Origin: Novosphingobium ginsenosidimutans
GTDB taxonomy: Bacteria; Pseudomonadota; Alphaproteobacteria; Sphingomonadales; Sphingomonadaceae
Length of the DNA stretch: 64,000 nucleotides
Reading direction: 5' to 3'
Assembly (NCBI RefSeq): GCF_007954425.1
Contig: NZ_CP042345.1
Coordinates: 434,001 to 498,000 of the forward strand
Position 1 is the first letter of the stretch. Each line of letters opens with the position of its first letter. The notes beneath the pieces are model-generated. The model was not told where the DNA came from. It was given only the letters and a program-made list of their open reading frames with translations, and did no database searches. Below are positions 43,713 to 52,813 of the stretch, in pieces. The position numbers and the translations under genes are program-made.

Positions 43713-45128
43713 GTGAGCACAGCAGAACTGATTTCCTACGAGCCAGCCACGGGAGCCGAGCTCTGGCGAGGCAAGCATGGCGATGTCGATGAGATCGTCG
43801 GACGCGCCCGCCGCGCCTGGCCAGCCTGGGCCGCGCAGCCGCTTTCGACCCGGATGGAACTGGTCCGCCGCTTCGCCAACGAGGTTCGCAAGGATTCCGA
43901 AAAGCTGGCGACGATGATCGCGCGCGAGACCGGCAAGCCGCTGTGGGAAGCGCGCACCGAGGTCGAAAGCGTGGTCAACAAGGTCGAGATTTCGATCCGC
44001 GCCTATGCTGAGCGGACCGCACAGCGCAAGCTCGACAATGCCATGCAGGGCACCGCCGCGCTGCGTCACAAGCCGCATGGGGTGATGGCCGTTTTGGGGC
44101 CCTACAACTTCCCCGCGCACTTGCCCAATGGCCACATTGTCCCAGCACTGATTGCCGGCAACGCAGTTGTCTTCAAGCCCAGCGAGAAGACCCCGGCAAC
44201 GGCCGAGCTGCTGGTCCAGTGCTTCCACCGCGCCGGGATCTCGGCAGCGGTGATCCAGCTGCTGATCGGCGGCCCGGCCGAGGGCCAGGCGCTGGTCGCG
44301 CACGACGGGATCGATGGCGTGCTGTTCACTGGCTCGGCCCACACCGGCATCGCGATCAACCGCAAGCTGGCAACCCGTCCGGACAAGATCGTCGCGCTCG
44401 AGATGGGCGGCAACAACCCGCTGGTGGTCTGGGACACGCCGAAGATCTCCGATGCGGCTGCGCTGGTAGTGCAGTCGGCCTTCACCTCAGCCGGGCAGCG
44501 TTGCACCGCAGCACGCCGGCTGATCGTCAAGACTTCTATGCACGAGCCGCTGATGGCCGAAGTGAAGCGGCTGGCCGACCGGATCATCGTTGGCGCGCCG
44601 TTTGATGAACCAGCGCCCTATATGGGACCGGTGATCGACAACCAGGCTGCCGATGGTCTGACCGAGAGCTTCCTCTATCTGCTGAGCAACGGCGGCAAGG
44701 CGATCAAGCACCTGATCCGCCTGCGCGATGACCTGCCGTTCCTGTCCCCAGCGATCATCGATGTCAGCGCGGTCAAGGACAAGCCCGATCTCGAACTGTT
44801 TGGACCGCTGCTGCAAGTCAGCCAGGCCAGCGACCTTGATGAGGCAATTGCCGAGGCGAACAACACGCGGTTCGGCCTCTCGGCCTCGCTGATTGGCGGG
44901 ACCCCGCAGGAATACAACCGCTTCTGGGCCAATGTCCGCGCTGGCGTGATCAACTGGAACCGGCCCACCAACGGCGCCAGTTCGGCCGCCCCGTTTGGCG
45001 GGGTTGGCCTTTCTGGCAACCACCGTCCGAGCGCCTACTATGCGGCAGACTATTGCGCCTATCCGGTCGCCTCCAACGAGATGGAACAGCCCCGCGCGAT
45101 GATCGGGGTAGGCCTGCGCGAGGCGTGA
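43713..45128 (+). CDS. astD: succinylglutamate-semialdehyde dehydrogenase-type aldehyde dehydrogenase (AstD)
   Basis: A 471-residue ALDH. Cofactor-binding VMAVLGPYNFPAHLPNGHIV, catalytic Glu in LEMGGNNPLVVWD and catalytic Cys in SAGQRCTAARRLIV. The MGGNNPL and GPYNFPAHLPNGH wordings are AstD-specific. AstD oxidises N-succinylglutamate semialdehyde in the arginine succinyltransferase pathway, but no astA, astB, astC or astE is in the window, so it may be a lone copy. The start is GTG at 43713 (STAELISYEP); an in-frame GTG at 43686 is the alternative. Confidence 0.9.
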   Translation: MSTAELISYEPATGAELWRGKHGDVDEIVGRARRAWPAWAAQPLSTRMELVRRFANEVRKDSEKLATMIARETGKPLWEARTEVESVVNKVEISIRAYAERTAQRKLDNAMQGTAALRHKPHGVMAVLGPYNFPAHLPNGHIVPALIAGNAVVFKPSEKTPATAELLVQCFHRAGISAAVIQLLIGGPAEGQALVAHDGIDGVLFTGSAHTGIAINRKLATRPDKIVALEMGGNNPLVVWDTPKISDAAALVVQSAFTSAGQRCTAARRLIVKTSMHEPLMAEVKRLADRIIVGAPFDEPAPYMGPVIDNQAADGLTESFLYLLSNGGKAIKHLIRLRDDLPFLSPAIIDVSAVKDKPDLELFGPLLQVSQASDLDEAIAEANNTRFGLSASLIGGTPQEYNRFWANVRAGVINWNRPTNGASSAAPFGGVGLSGNHRPSAYYAADYCAYPVASNEMEQPRAMIGVGLREA

Positions 45129-45830
45129 TCAACCCTGGGTGACCAGGTCCACCTCGGTGACACCGTCGGCCAGCTTGCGGGCGTGAACCGCAAAAGACAC
45201 GCTGCCGTTCGCACCGCTGACCGCCAAGTCCGTGCCGATCCTCGCCACCCGCGGCAACAACCCGGCCCGAGCGGCGCTGGCATGATAAAAATCGATGACG
45301 TCGCTGACTGCCACGGGTGTGCGAAAGTTGACCACGCGCAGCCTGCACCCGGCCGCGTCGCTGCCGGCCGCTTCCTGCGCATGAGCTCGCGGGTAAACCG
45401 GCAAGGTGGCGGGCAGCCGGGCTGCCCAGATAAACGAATAGTCAAGCGAACCCGCGCATTTTGCCGCAAAGGGCAGCGCCGCCGCGACGCCGCCAGCGGT
45501 GACCGCTCGGGCGACGGACGAGACTTTTGCTCCACTTGCACCGTTCGGCGCGGGGGGAATGTTGCCGCCAATTAGACCGGCAGCCTCATCGCGGGCCCGA
45601 GCCGCTTCATTGGCATCGGGGCCGAATAACGGCACCCCGCCTTCCGCCAGGCCGCCGCCCGAGAGCATAGTGGCGTTGCGGCTGGCGCCGACCAGATCGG
45701 GATCGCTTAACAAGGGTTCGGAGAGAGCGCCCATAATGGCGGGATCGCGCAGGCGGGCCGTCTCGGGCGCCGCCGCATCACCGCAAGCGGTGAGCAGGCT
45801 TAACGCAAGCAGGGGCAGAAAACGGTCCAT
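45129..45830 (-). CDS. unrecognised lipoprotein
   Basis: A 233-residue protein with a lipoprotein signal, lipobox LLTACGDAA. The mature part includes a Gly/Ala-rich low-complexity region (about 55-115), and a C-terminal half with CAGSLDYSFIWAARLPATLP and DVIDFYHASAARAGLLPRV. I do not recognise a family. It may be a periplasmic lipoprotein of unknown role. It converges on astD end to end. Confidence 0.75.
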   Translation of the reverse strand: MDRFLPLLALSLLTACGDAAAPETARLRDPAIMGALSEPLLSDPDLVGASRNATMLSGGGLAEGGVPLFGPDANEAARARDEAAGLIGGNIPPAPNGASGAKVSSVARAVTAGGVAAALPFAAKCAGSLDYSFIWAARLPATLPVYPRAHAQEAAGSDAAGCRLRVVNFRTPVAVSDVIDFYHASAARAGLLPRVARIGTDLAVSGANGSVSFAVHARKLADGVTEVDLVTQG

Positions 45831-45869
45831 CGCGCGGGTAGCGTTACCCGCGCGATGGTTAAGGTCACT

Positions 45870-46358
45870 TTAGCGGCACTGATAGCCGTTGTTGCTGCTG
45901 TTCTTGTCGATCGCCCGGCCCAGCAGGGCACCGCCTGCAGCGCCCAGGATCGCGCCAACCGTGCGGTCACCGCGGCGTCCGGCGACTTCACGGCCGATCA
46001 ACGCGCCGGCGACACCGCCAACGATCAGGCCGGTCGTACCGTCGCTGCGGCGGCAGTAGTAGCGGCCGTCGTCACCGCGCCAGGTGCGGGTGTTGCGGTA
46101 GACCGGTTCGCCATAGTAGCCGCCATTGCGATAGTCATTGCGGTATTCGGTGCGATAGTCGCCCCGGTATTCGCCGCGATAGCCATCGCGATAGCGGTCA
46201 CCGCGGCGATCTTCCCAGCGATCACGCTTGCGTTCGCCATGGTGCCAGCCATTGTCATGGCCGCGATAGTGGTCCGGGTCGGCCAGCGCCGGGCTGGCAG
46301 TCAGCACCATAACCGGGGCCAGCAGGGCCAGGGTAGCGCTCTTGAAGGTCTTCGGCAT
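45870..46358 (-). CDS. secreted glycine-zipper (17 kDa antigen-like) envelope protein with Tyr/Arg repeats
   Basis: A 162-residue protein: signal ALLAPVMVLTASPALA, then a tandem Tyr-Arg-acidic stretch (YRGEYRGDYRTEYRNDYRN) and a C-terminal glycine-zipper 2TM region (GLIVGGVAGALIGREVAG, ILGAAGGALLGRAID). It ends YQCR. Proteins of this type sit in the outer membrane or periplasm, function unclear. The ATG at 46358 has AAGGAG 9 bases upstream. Confidence 0.88.
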   Translation of the reverse strand: MPKTFKSATLALLAPVMVLTASPALADPDHYRGHDNGWHHGERKRDRWEDRRGDRYRDGYRGEYRGDYRTEYRNDYRNGGYYGEPVYRNTRTWRGDDGRYYCRRSDGTTGLIVGGVAGALIGREVAGRRGDRTVGAILGAAGGALLGRAIDKNSSNNGYQCR

Positions 46359-46497
46359 GGTCAGTCTCCTTGATCCGTTGCATTCAGCTTTACGCCCAGA
46401 AAGCTGAACGGGCCGCAACCGGACTGTCAGGAACAGATTTATTTTGAGGCCGCGCTGCGCGCTTGCCGGAGTACGGCTGCAGGTCTAACCGGCGTCC

Positions 46498-47391
46498 ATG
46501 CATACGCCCGCCCCTCATCAACGCTCCGGCGGGCTCCCGCTTGCCTTGGGCGCGCACCTGATCTGGGGCCTGCTGCCGCTGTACCTGTGGCTCGTCGCGC
46601 ATATTCCGGCGGTGGAATTTGTCGGATGGCGGGTGATTTCCTCGCTGCCACTGTGCCTTGCAATCCTAGCCTGGCGCGGACAACTGGGCGAGGTACGGAC
46701 CGCCTTTGCTCAGCCGCGCACCCGCTGGATGCTGCTGGCCTCTTCAGTGCTAATCGGGATCAACTGGCTGGTCTATGTCGCCGCGATCCAGGCGGGCGAG
46801 GTCTATGCCGCCAGTATTGGCTATTATGTCACGCCGCTGTTCAGTGTGCTCGCCGGAACCGTGTTTCTGAATGAGAAGCTGACCCGGCGACAATGGTTGG
46901 CTGTCGCCATCTCTACCCTGGGCGTCCTGCTGATGGCCTGGGAAGCACTCGCCTCACTGGGGATCAGCATCGTACTGGCCCTCTCGTGGACCGCCTATGG
47001 CTTCGTTCGCAAGCTTGCACCTGTCAATGCGCTGACCGGGCTGACGGTTGAAGTGATTGTCCTTCTGCTGCCGGCGCTCGCCATTGCCAGCTGGTTCGCA
47101 CAGTCGCCTGCGGGCAGCGCGATCCTGTGGAGTTGGAAGGATGCCGGGTTGATCGTGCTGTCGGGCGTGGTCACTGCCGCGCCGCTGGTGCTGTTTGCCA
47201 TGGCGGCGCAGCGGCTGGCCTATTCGACCATGGGGATGATCCAGTTCCTCTCGCCTTCAATGGTCTTTCTGGTCGGCCTGCTGTTCTTCGGTAAGCCGCT
47301 GGGCACAGCTCAGCTCGCCAGCTTCGCGCTGATCTGGGCAGCTATCGCACTGTTCGTGATTGATCTGCTGGCGCGGACCCGCCGCGCCTAG
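46498..47391 (+). CDS. rarD: EamA-family transporter RarD
   Basis: A 297-residue, ten-helix drug/metabolite transporter with the RarD signature: [35 protein letters not shown] and [20 protein letters not shown]. RarD proteins were named for chloramphenicol sensitivity, but substrates are unsettled. Its stop overlaps the 3' end of pyrC on the other strand. Confidence 0.93.
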   Translation: MHTPAPHQRSGGLPLALGAHLIWGLLPLYLWLVAHIPAVEFVGWRVISSLPLCLAILAWRGQLGEVRTAFAQPRTRWMLLASSVLIGINWLVYVAAIQAGEVYAASIGYYVTPLFSVLAGTVFLNEKLTRRQWLAVAISTLGVLLMAWEALASLGISIVLALSWTAYGFVRKLAPVNALTGLTVEVIVLLLPALAIASWFAQSPAGSAILWSWKDAGLIVLSGVVTAAPLVLFAMAAQRLAYSTMGMIQFLSPSMVFLVGLLFFGKPLGTAQLASFALIWAAIALFVIDLLARTRRA

Positions 47392-48428
47392 CCCAGGTAG
47401 CGCCAGACCAGTTCCTCGCCCGCGTGAAACGGTACGATGGGGGTGCCGTTGGCATCGATCATGTCGGGCACCTGTGTCCCGCTCCGCTCCAGCGTGACTG
47501 TGCCTTCGTTAAGCGGCAGACCATAGAAGCGCGGTCCATGCTCGCTGGCAAAGCCTTCGAACTTGTCAATCGCGCCTTCCTCTTCGAACACCGCCAGATA
47601 GCTTTCCAGCGCATAGGGCGCGTTGAAGATACCGGCGCAGCCGCAGGCCGCTTCCTTGGCGCCAACCGCATGCGGGGCGCTGTCGGTGCCCAGGAAGAAC
47701 TTGGCGCTGCCCGAAGTCGCCGCCTTGCGCAGGGCGAGGCGATGGACCTCGCGCTTGGCCACCGGCAGGCAGTACATGTGCGGGCGGATTCCGCCGGTGA
47801 ACATCGCGTTGCGGTTGATGTGCAGGTGCTGCGGCGTGATCGTTGCCGCCACGTTCGGCCCTGCGCTTTCGACGAAAGCCACGGCATCTGCAGTTGTAAT
47901 ATGTTCGAACACCACCTTCAGCCCAGGCAGGTCGCGGACCAGACCCGAAAGCGTGCGTTCGATGAACACGGCCTCGCGGTCGAAGATGTCGACATGGGCA
48001 TCGGTCACTTCGCCGTGAATCAGCAGCGGCATGCCGATCTTCTCCATCCGCTCCAGCACAGGGCGAATATTGGCGACGTCGGTCACCCCGTGCGCCGATC
48101 CGGTGGTGGCGTGCGCGGGATAGAGCTTGGCTGCGGTGAATACGCCCTCGGCAAAGCCACGCGCAATTTCGTCTGCGGCAATCGTGTCGGTCAGATAGGC
48201 CGTCATCAGCGGGGTAAAGCCAGGGCCAGCTGCCGCAACGATCCGATTGCGATAGGCCGCTGCTGCTTCCACGGTGGTCACTGGCGGCGAGAGGTTGGGC
48301 ATCACGATCGCCCGGGCAAACTGGTGCGCTGTGTGCTTCGCCACACCTGCCAGCACCGCGCCATCGCGCAGGTGAACGTGCCAATCGTCGGGGCGGCGGA
48401 TGGTCAGGCGATTCGGGGCGTCGGTCAT
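47388..48428 (-). CDS. pyrC: dihydroorotase (PyrC, Escherichia coli type)
   Basis: A 346-residue amidohydrolase: metal-binding [10 protein letters not shown], carboxylated Lys in [13 protein letters not shown], and later [18 protein letters not shown] and FLGTDSAPH. It closes the pyrimidine ring in de novo synthesis. Length and motifs match the class II (PyrC) type. Divergent from ygfZ over 38 bp. Confidence 0.95.
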   Translation of the reverse strand: MTDAPNRLTIRRPDDWHVHLRDGAVLAGVAKHTAHQFARAIVMPNLSPPVTTVEAAAAYRNRIVAAAGPGFTPLMTAYLTDTIAADEIARGFAEGVFTAAKLYPAHATTGSAHGVTDVANIRPVLERMEKIGMPLLIHGEVTDAHVDIFDREAVFIERTLSGLVRDLPGLKVVFEHITTADAVAFVESAGPNVAATITPQHLHINRNAMFTGGIRPHMYCLPVAKREVHRLALRKAATSGSAKFFLGTDSAPHAVGAKEAACGCAGIFNAPYALESYLAVFEEEGAIDKFEGFASEHGPRFYGLPLNEGTVTLERSGTQVPDMIDANGTPIVPFHAGEELVWRYLG

Positions 48429-48466
48429 CCCTTTCCCTTAGGCAAGCGCCGCCCTATCTGTCACGC

Positions 48467-49180
48467 ATGACTGCAACACTCCTCACCGACCGCGCCGTGA
48501 TCCGCCTCAGCGCCACCGAACCTGGCGAGGACCTGCGCGGGTTCCTCAACGGCCTGGTGACCAATGACGTCTCGGACGCCCTACCAGCCTGGGCTGCGCT
48601 GCTGAGCCCGCAGGGCAAGGTGCTGTTCGATTTCGTGGTCTGGGCCAATGGCGATGATCTGCTGATCGACTGCGAGGCTGATCAAGCCGAAGCGCTGGCC
48701 AAACGGCTGTCGATCTACCGTCTGCGCCGCAAGATCGGCATAGCCGTCGATTCGGCATTGGGCGTCCACTGGCAGCCGGGAGGTGGCACATCGCCTGACC
48801 CGCGCCTGCCGGACCTGGGCCAGCGCTGGCTTGGCGCGCGCGATGGTGAGGATGTCTCGGCCCAATGGCGCGCGCATCGCTTGTCACTGGGCGTGACCGA
48901 GGGCCAAGCCGAACTTGCCGATCTGCTCTGGCTAGAATGCAACGCCGCCGAACTCAACGGCGTGTCGTTCACCAAGGGCTGCTACGTGGGGCAGGAAAAC
49001 ACCGCGCGGATGAACTGGCGGCAGAAGGTCAATCGCCGGCTGGTGGTGGTGCCGCTGGCCGAAAGCGATCCGGCGCGGCAGCGCACGGCCTATCCTGAGC
49101 TAGGCCTGGCGGTCGATCACCGCCGGGTTGAGGATATTCCGGCCGAGCGCCTGCCCGACTGGCTTCAGCTGGAAGGCTGA
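48467..49180 (+). CDS. ygfZ: folate-binding YgfZ/CAF17-type protein
   Basis: A 237-residue tetrahydrofolate-binding protein with the family hallmark KGCYVGQENTARM and FLNGLVTNDVSDALPAWAALLSPQGKVLFDF (split). It helps in the synthesis or repair of some [4Fe-4S] enzymes such as MiaB, which is encoded in this window at 8119. The last 16 bases overlap the end of a TetR gene on the other strand. Confidence 0.93.
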   Translation: MTATLLTDRAVIRLSATEPGEDLRGFLNGLVTNDVSDALPAWAALLSPQGKVLFDFVVWANGDDLLIDCEADQAEALAKRLSIYRLRRKIGIAVDSALGVHWQPGGGTSPDPRLPDLGQRWLGARDGEDVSAQWRAHRLSLGVTEGQAELADLLWLECNAAELNGVSFTKGCYVGQENTARMNWRQKVNRRLVVVPLAESDPARQRTAYPELGLAVDHRRVEDIPAERLPDWLQLEG

Positions 49181-49764
49181 TCCGGCACCACGATCCCGGC
49201 GGCGATGGCGCCGTCAATCAGCATCTTCTCGGCAATGTCGCGCGCGGCGGTGCGCTTGAGGCCCAGCGAATCGGCCAGCGGTCCGCCCATCAAGGCATCG
49301 CCCAGCGCCATCAGGCACAGCGCATGCGTGACGTCGTGCATCTTGCCGCCCTCGTGCTCGCCCAGATCATCGACCAGCTCGTGAATCACTGCCAGCAAGG
49401 GATCAAGCGCATCTTCATTGCCGTTCATCAACATCCAGGTGGCAAGCGCGCCGCCGCCTTCCTTGTCGAAGGCATCGAAGGTCAGATCGACCACGTCGCG
49501 CGGGCTCCCTTCACCCTTGCGGCTGGCGAGGACCGCTTCCTCGATCGTGGCGCAGATCGTAATCGCCAAGTGCTCGGCCAGTGCCTTCTGCAGCCCCGCC
49601 GCCGAACCGAAGTGGTGCAGCAGGTTGGCATGGGTGCGGCCGATTCGCGCCGCCACAGCCTTAAGCGTCACTGCTTGCGGACCCAGTTCGATCAGCAGCG
49701 CGCGCGCGGCTTCCAGCGCCACGGTGCGGCTCTCTTCCTGGCTCAGGCGTTTCCTTATTGACAT
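49165..49764 (-). CDS. TetR/AcrR family transcriptional regulator
   Basis: A 199-residue regulator with an N-terminal helix-turn-helix (LKAVAARIGRTHANLLHHFGS) and a variable all-helical ligand domain. It is divergent from the metal-dependent hydrolase-family gene with only 28 bp between start codons, so that gene is the probable target. The ATG at 49764 lies within a candidate operator. Ligand unknown. Confidence 0.92.
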   Translation of the reverse strand: MSIRKRLSQEESRTVALEAARALLIELGPQAVTLKAVAARIGRTHANLLHHFGSAAGLQKALAEHLAITICATIEEAVLASRKGEGSPRDVVDLTFDAFDKEGGGALATWMLMNGNEDALDPLLAVIHELVDDLGEHEGGKMHDVTHALCLMALGDALMGGPLADSLGLKRTAARDIAEKMLIDGAIAAGIVVPDQPSS

Positions 49765-49772
49765 GAGTGTCA
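49759..49772. promoter_or_regulatory. candidate TetR operator overlapping the regulator start codon
   Basis: TGACA-TGAG-TGTCA (49759-49772) is a 5-bp inverted repeat with a 4-bp centre. It covers the regulator ATG (49762-49764) and lies 20 bp before the divergent gene. The location suits control of both genes. The assignment rests on symmetry and position alone. Confidence 0.5.
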
Positions 49773-49792
49773 GTTAATCCTAATAAGGCGCC

Positions 49793-50686
49793 ATGAACGC
49801 CCCCACCAAGTTCCCCCTCGACGTAGAACCCGCCGCCACGATGAGCAAGGCCGGTCCTACCCCCGCAGACCTCACCATCACGGTGCGCGACCAGCGTTTT
49901 GGCCGGCAGAACAAGCCCGGTCGTTGGTGGCTGAACAACGATCCGATCGCCACGGGCTGGCACAATGCCCTGTCGGCCACCTTCCCGCGCGGTGAAGCCT
50001 TCTTCATCGAAGCCGTGAAGGCCCACCGCGAAGGCGCCGGCCCCAAGCTGGAGGCTGAGATCCGCGCTTTCGTGAAGCAGGAAATCAATCACACCCGCGA
50101 ACACATCGCCTTCAACCGCGCGGCGGTCGATGCCGGGTATGACCTTGATGCGATCGATCAGCGCGTTGCTGCGAACCTGGAACTGACCAAGGACCGTCCG
50201 GCGATCCTCAACCTCGCCGTCACCATGGCGCTGGAACACTATACCGCGATGATGGCGCAGGAGTTCCTGGCCAACCCGCAGCACTTCGCCGGGGCCGAGC
50301 CCGAAACCGCCGCGATGTGGCGCTGGCACGCAATCGAAGAGATCGAGCACAAAGGCGTCGCCTATGACACCTGGCTCCATGCCACGAAGGACTGGACCCG
50401 TTACAAGCGTTGGAAGGTGAAGAGCCTGATGATGCTGATCGTCACCACCAACTTCATCCGCAACCGCTGGCAGGATACGCTGGAACTGCTCAAGCAAGAC
50501 GGGCTGAGCGGCTGGAAGGTCAAGGCCAAGCTGGCCTGGTACCTCGTTGGCACGCCGGGCGTGCTGCGCCGGATCTTCCCGGCCTGGCTCAGCTACTTCC
50601 TGCCGGGCTTCCACCCCTGGAACCACGACGACCGCGCGCTGATCGGCAAGCACGACAGCGAGTTCAAGGACGCCGTGCTGGCCTGA
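49793..50686 (+). CDS. metal-dependent hydrolase family protein (PF10118-like, ferritin-type helices)
   Basis: A 297-residue protein of the family annotated as predicted metal-dependent hydrolases. Likely metal ligands are spread as GEAFFIEAVKAH, QEINHTREHIAFN, MALEHYTAMMAQE and WHAIEEIEHKGVAYD, an E/H pattern like di-iron proteins. Substrate unknown. Its partner is the adjacent TetR regulator. The gene ends at a strong intrinsic terminator. Confidence 0.88.
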   Translation: MNAPTKFPLDVEPAATMSKAGPTPADLTITVRDQRFGRQNKPGRWWLNNDPIATGWHNALSATFPRGEAFFIEAVKAHREGAGPKLEAEIRAFVKQEINHTREHIAFNRAAVDAGYDLDAIDQRVAANLELTKDRPAILNLAVTMALEHYTAMMAQEFLANPQHFAGAEPETAAMWRWHAIEEIEHKGVAYDTWLHATKDWTRYKRWKVKSLMMLIVTTNFIRNRWQDTLELLKQDGLSGWKVKAKLAWYLVGTPGVLRRIFPAWLSYFLPGFHPWNHDDRALIGKHDSEFKDAVLA

Positions 50687-50703
50687 TCAAACTGGCTCAA
50701 GCG

Positions 50704-50738
50704 AAAAACCTCCCCAAGCCTGGCCTGGGGAGGTTTTT
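50704..50738. terminator. bidirectional intrinsic terminator
   Basis: The 13-bp arms AAAAACCTCCCCA (50704-50716) and TGGGGAGGTTTTT (50726-50738) are perfectly complementary with a 9-nt loop. A/T runs at both ends let it stop both the metal-hydrolase gene and the converging GNAT gene. Confidence 0.92.
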
Positions 50739-50750
50739 CTTGTCTGGCTT

Positions 50751-51311
50751 TCAGGCGGCGCGCTTCATGGCCGGGTCGTCGTCATCGCTGCGGCATGGTT
50801 CAGCAAGATCAAGCTCGTGCTCGACCGACGTCACTTCTGTCCCGCGCGCCAGGCTGAAGCGCTGGCGAACCCGACCCGTCGAGCGGAATCCAACCTTTCG
50901 CAGCACCCGGCCCGAAGCCGGGTTATCGGCAAAATGGCCCGCGACGAGCCGCTTGTGTCCGAGCACGCGGGCCACGCTGATCACCGCGCTGGCAGCCTCG
51001 CTGGCATAGCCTCTGCCCCAGTACTCGCGCGCGAGCCAGTAGCCCAGCTCAACGGCGTCGCCATCCTGGGCAAGGCCGACGCAGCCGATCAGCCGCGCCG
51101 GTTCGGCGCTGGTCGGCAGGGTGATGAAGAAGTGCGGCAGCCGCTGATCCTGCGGCTGGCTGGCAAACCAGCGGGCATCGTCGGCGGTATAGGGCCAGGG
51201 CGCCTTGGCGAGGTTCTTCACCACCGCTTCGTCGGCCACACGGGCGTGCAGTTCTTCCCAGTCCTCCGGCCAGCCTGGCCGCAGGAACAGTCGTTCGCTG
51301 CGCATAAACAT
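50751..51311 (-). CDS. GNAT family N-acetyltransferase (RimJ/RimL-like)
   Basis: A 186-residue GNAT of the RimJ/RimL subfamily: SERLFLRPGWPEDWEELHAR, VELGYWLAREYWGRGYASEA and SGRVLRKVGFRSTGRV. An acetyl-CoA transferase, substrate unknown. The ATG at 51311 has GGAG 7 bases upstream; a second in-frame ATG six bases later would be too far from it. It lies downstream of rplU-rpmA, a common placement for this GNAT, but after terminator-like hairpins. Confidence 0.9.
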   Translation of the reverse strand: MFMRSERLFLRPGWPEDWEELHARVADEAVVKNLAKAPWPYTADDARWFASQPQDQRLPHFFITLPTSAEPARLIGCVGLAQDGDAVELGYWLAREYWGRGYASEAASAVISVARVLGHKRLVAGHFADNPASGRVLRKVGFRSTGRVRQRFSLARGTEVTSVEHELDLAEPCRSDDDDPAMKRAA

Positions 51312-51417
51312 TCAAACTCTCCACTCGTCCGGCCCCGCCAGTCCGCTTTAGCGCGGTCCCGTGACGGCCAAGTTACATCTGCTCCGGGATGTTCCCGAAA
51401 GCGGCAGAGGGAGATGC

Positions 51418-51450
51418 AAAAAGAGGGAGACGGGCGGGCCCCTCTCCCTC
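51418..51450 (-). terminator. intrinsic terminator of the rplU-rpmA operon
   Basis: Read on the minus strand, GAGGGAGA (51443-51450) pairs perfectly with TCTCCCTC (51423-51430) over a 12-nt loop, followed by TTTTT (51418-51422). Confidence 0.8.
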
Positions 51451-51455
51451 GTTCG

Positions 51456-51496
51456 GCCGAAGCTTGCTTCGGCGGGGCTGCCCGTCAGGACAGCCC
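51456..51496. repeat. two further inverted repeats behind rpmA
   Basis: GCCGAAGC/GCTTCGGC (51456-51473, 2-nt loop) and GGGCTG/CAGCCC (51475-51496, 10-nt loop) lie between the rpmA stop and its terminator. They may stabilise the 3' end of the ribosomal-protein mRNA. Confidence 0.6.
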
Positions 51497-51512
51497 GTGA
51501 TCGACTGTCCGG

Positions 51513-51779
51513 TTATTCGGCGGCAATCGCCATGTCTACCGACACGTACTTGCGACCAAGCTTGCCATCGTGGAATCGGACGCGGCCTTCGGTCAGCGCG
51601 AACAGGGTGTGATCCTTGCCCATGCCCACGTTGGCGCCCGGGTACACGCGGGTACCGCGCTGGCGGATGATGATGTTGCCGCCGATCACTTCCTGACCAC
51701 CGAACTTCTTCACGCCAAGGCGACGGCCGGCCGAATCACGACCGTTACGCGACGAACCGCCTGCTTTCTTGTGTGCCAT
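51513..51779 (-). CDS. rpmA: 50S ribosomal protein L27
   Basis: An 88-residue L27: [20 protein letters not shown], then [20 protein letters not shown]. The N-terminal arm reaches the peptidyl transferase centre. There is no Firmicutes-type cleavable extension. Second gene of the rplU-rpmA operon. Confidence 0.98.
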   Translation of the reverse strand: MAHKKAGGSSRNGRDSAGRRLGVKKFGGQEVIGGNIIIRQRGTRVYPGANVGMGKDHTLFALTEGRVRFHDGKLGRKYVSVDMAIAAE

Positions 51780-51798
51780 CTCGAACTACTCCGGATTC

Positions 51799-52158
51799 TT
51801 ATTCAGCGGCCGCTTCGGCCTTGGGGGCGGCCTTCTTGGCAGCCTTCTTAGCCGGGGCTTCGCCACCGACCGACACGATGCGCAGCAGGGTCATCTGCTG
51901 GCGGTGGCCGTTCTTGCGGCGATAGTTGTGCCGGCGACGCTTCTTGAAAACGATCACCTTCTCGCTCTTCGCCTGAGCGATGATTTCAGCCGAAACGACG
52001 ACGCCCTTGGCATCCTTCACTTCGCCGCCATCACCAGCCAGCAGGACATCACCCAGCGTGATGGTTTCACCGGCTTCACCAGCCAGCTTCTCAACCGCGA
52101 TCTTGTCTCCGGCGGCAACCCGGTATTGCTTGCCGCCAGTGCGCACTACAGCGAACAT
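51799..52158 (-). CDS. rplU: 50S ribosomal protein L21
   Basis: A 119-residue L21: [20 protein letters not shown], then [20 protein letters not shown]. An Ala/Lys/Glu-rich C-terminal tail ([19 protein letters not shown]) extends past the usual ~103 residues, as in many alphaproteobacteria. The ATG at 52158 is fixed by the conserved MFAVV opening. Confidence 0.98.
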   Translation of the reverse strand: MFAVVRTGGKQYRVAAGDKIAVEKLAGEAGETITLGDVLLAGDGGEVKDAKGVVVSAEIIAQAKSEKVIVFKKRRRHNYRRKNGHRQQMTLLRIVSVGGEAPAKKAAKKAAPKAEAAAE

Positions 52159-52315
52159 GTGACCTATTCCGTATATAAAGCATAGCAACCGCCCCGCGGG
52201 TGCGGGGGGCCACAAGAAGGTGCGCCACTAGTGCAAGGTCCCCGCGCTGTCAACCAACCGGGCCATGGATTCTTGGCCGCTGGCGCAGATCGCCGGGCGT
52301 GCTATGGCACGGGCA

Positions 52316-52813
52316 ATGAATCGCCTGCCCGCCAGCCTGACCCTTGCATTCCTGCTGAGTGCCTGCGCTTCGACGCCGGGTGAATACCCTTCGCTGGCGC
52401 GGCGGCCGATCGAACGGGTGACGGGAACATTCACTCCGCCGCCCCCACCGCCCGCCCCGGCACCGGTCGATCCGGCGGTCGCCCGGCAGATCGATTCGCT
52501 GCTGGACCGCGTCCGTGCGGCCGACGCCAAGTTCCAGGCCCGCGAAGGGCGGGTCCGCCAGATTGTCGGCGCGGCAGCCGGAGCCGCCAAGGCGAGTGAA
52601 GCCTGGTCCGTGGCCATGGTCGCGCTCGCTGACCTCGATACAGCGCGCAGTGAAGGCATGGTGGCGCTGGCCGATATCGACGCGATCTACGCGGCCAGCC
52701 GAATCGAGGGTGAACCGGCCAGCGAGGCCAAGGCCGCACGCGAGGCTGCGGGTGCCATCGTTGCCACCCAGGACAAGGTTATCGCCGGTCTGCAGGCGCA
52801 GCTCGCACCCTAA
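52316..52813 (+). CDS. unrecognised lipoprotein with Pro-rich linker and helical C-terminus
   Basis: A 165-residue protein. Lipobox AFLLSACASTPGE, then a proline run (TPPPPPPAPAPVDPAVA), and an Ala/Arg/Glu-rich helical region likely to form a coiled coil (VARQIDSLLDRVRAADAKFQ onward). No family recognised. ATG at 52304 is a possible longer start. It converges on moaE with a 4-bp overlap. Confidence 0.75.
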   Translation: MNRLPASLTLAFLLSACASTPGEYPSLARRPIERVTGTFTPPPPPPAPAPVDPAVARQIDSLLDRVRAADAKFQAREGRVRQIVGAAAGAAKASEAWSVAMVALADLDTARSEGMVALADIDAIYAASRIEGEPASEAKAAREAAGAIVATQDKVIAGLQAQLAP

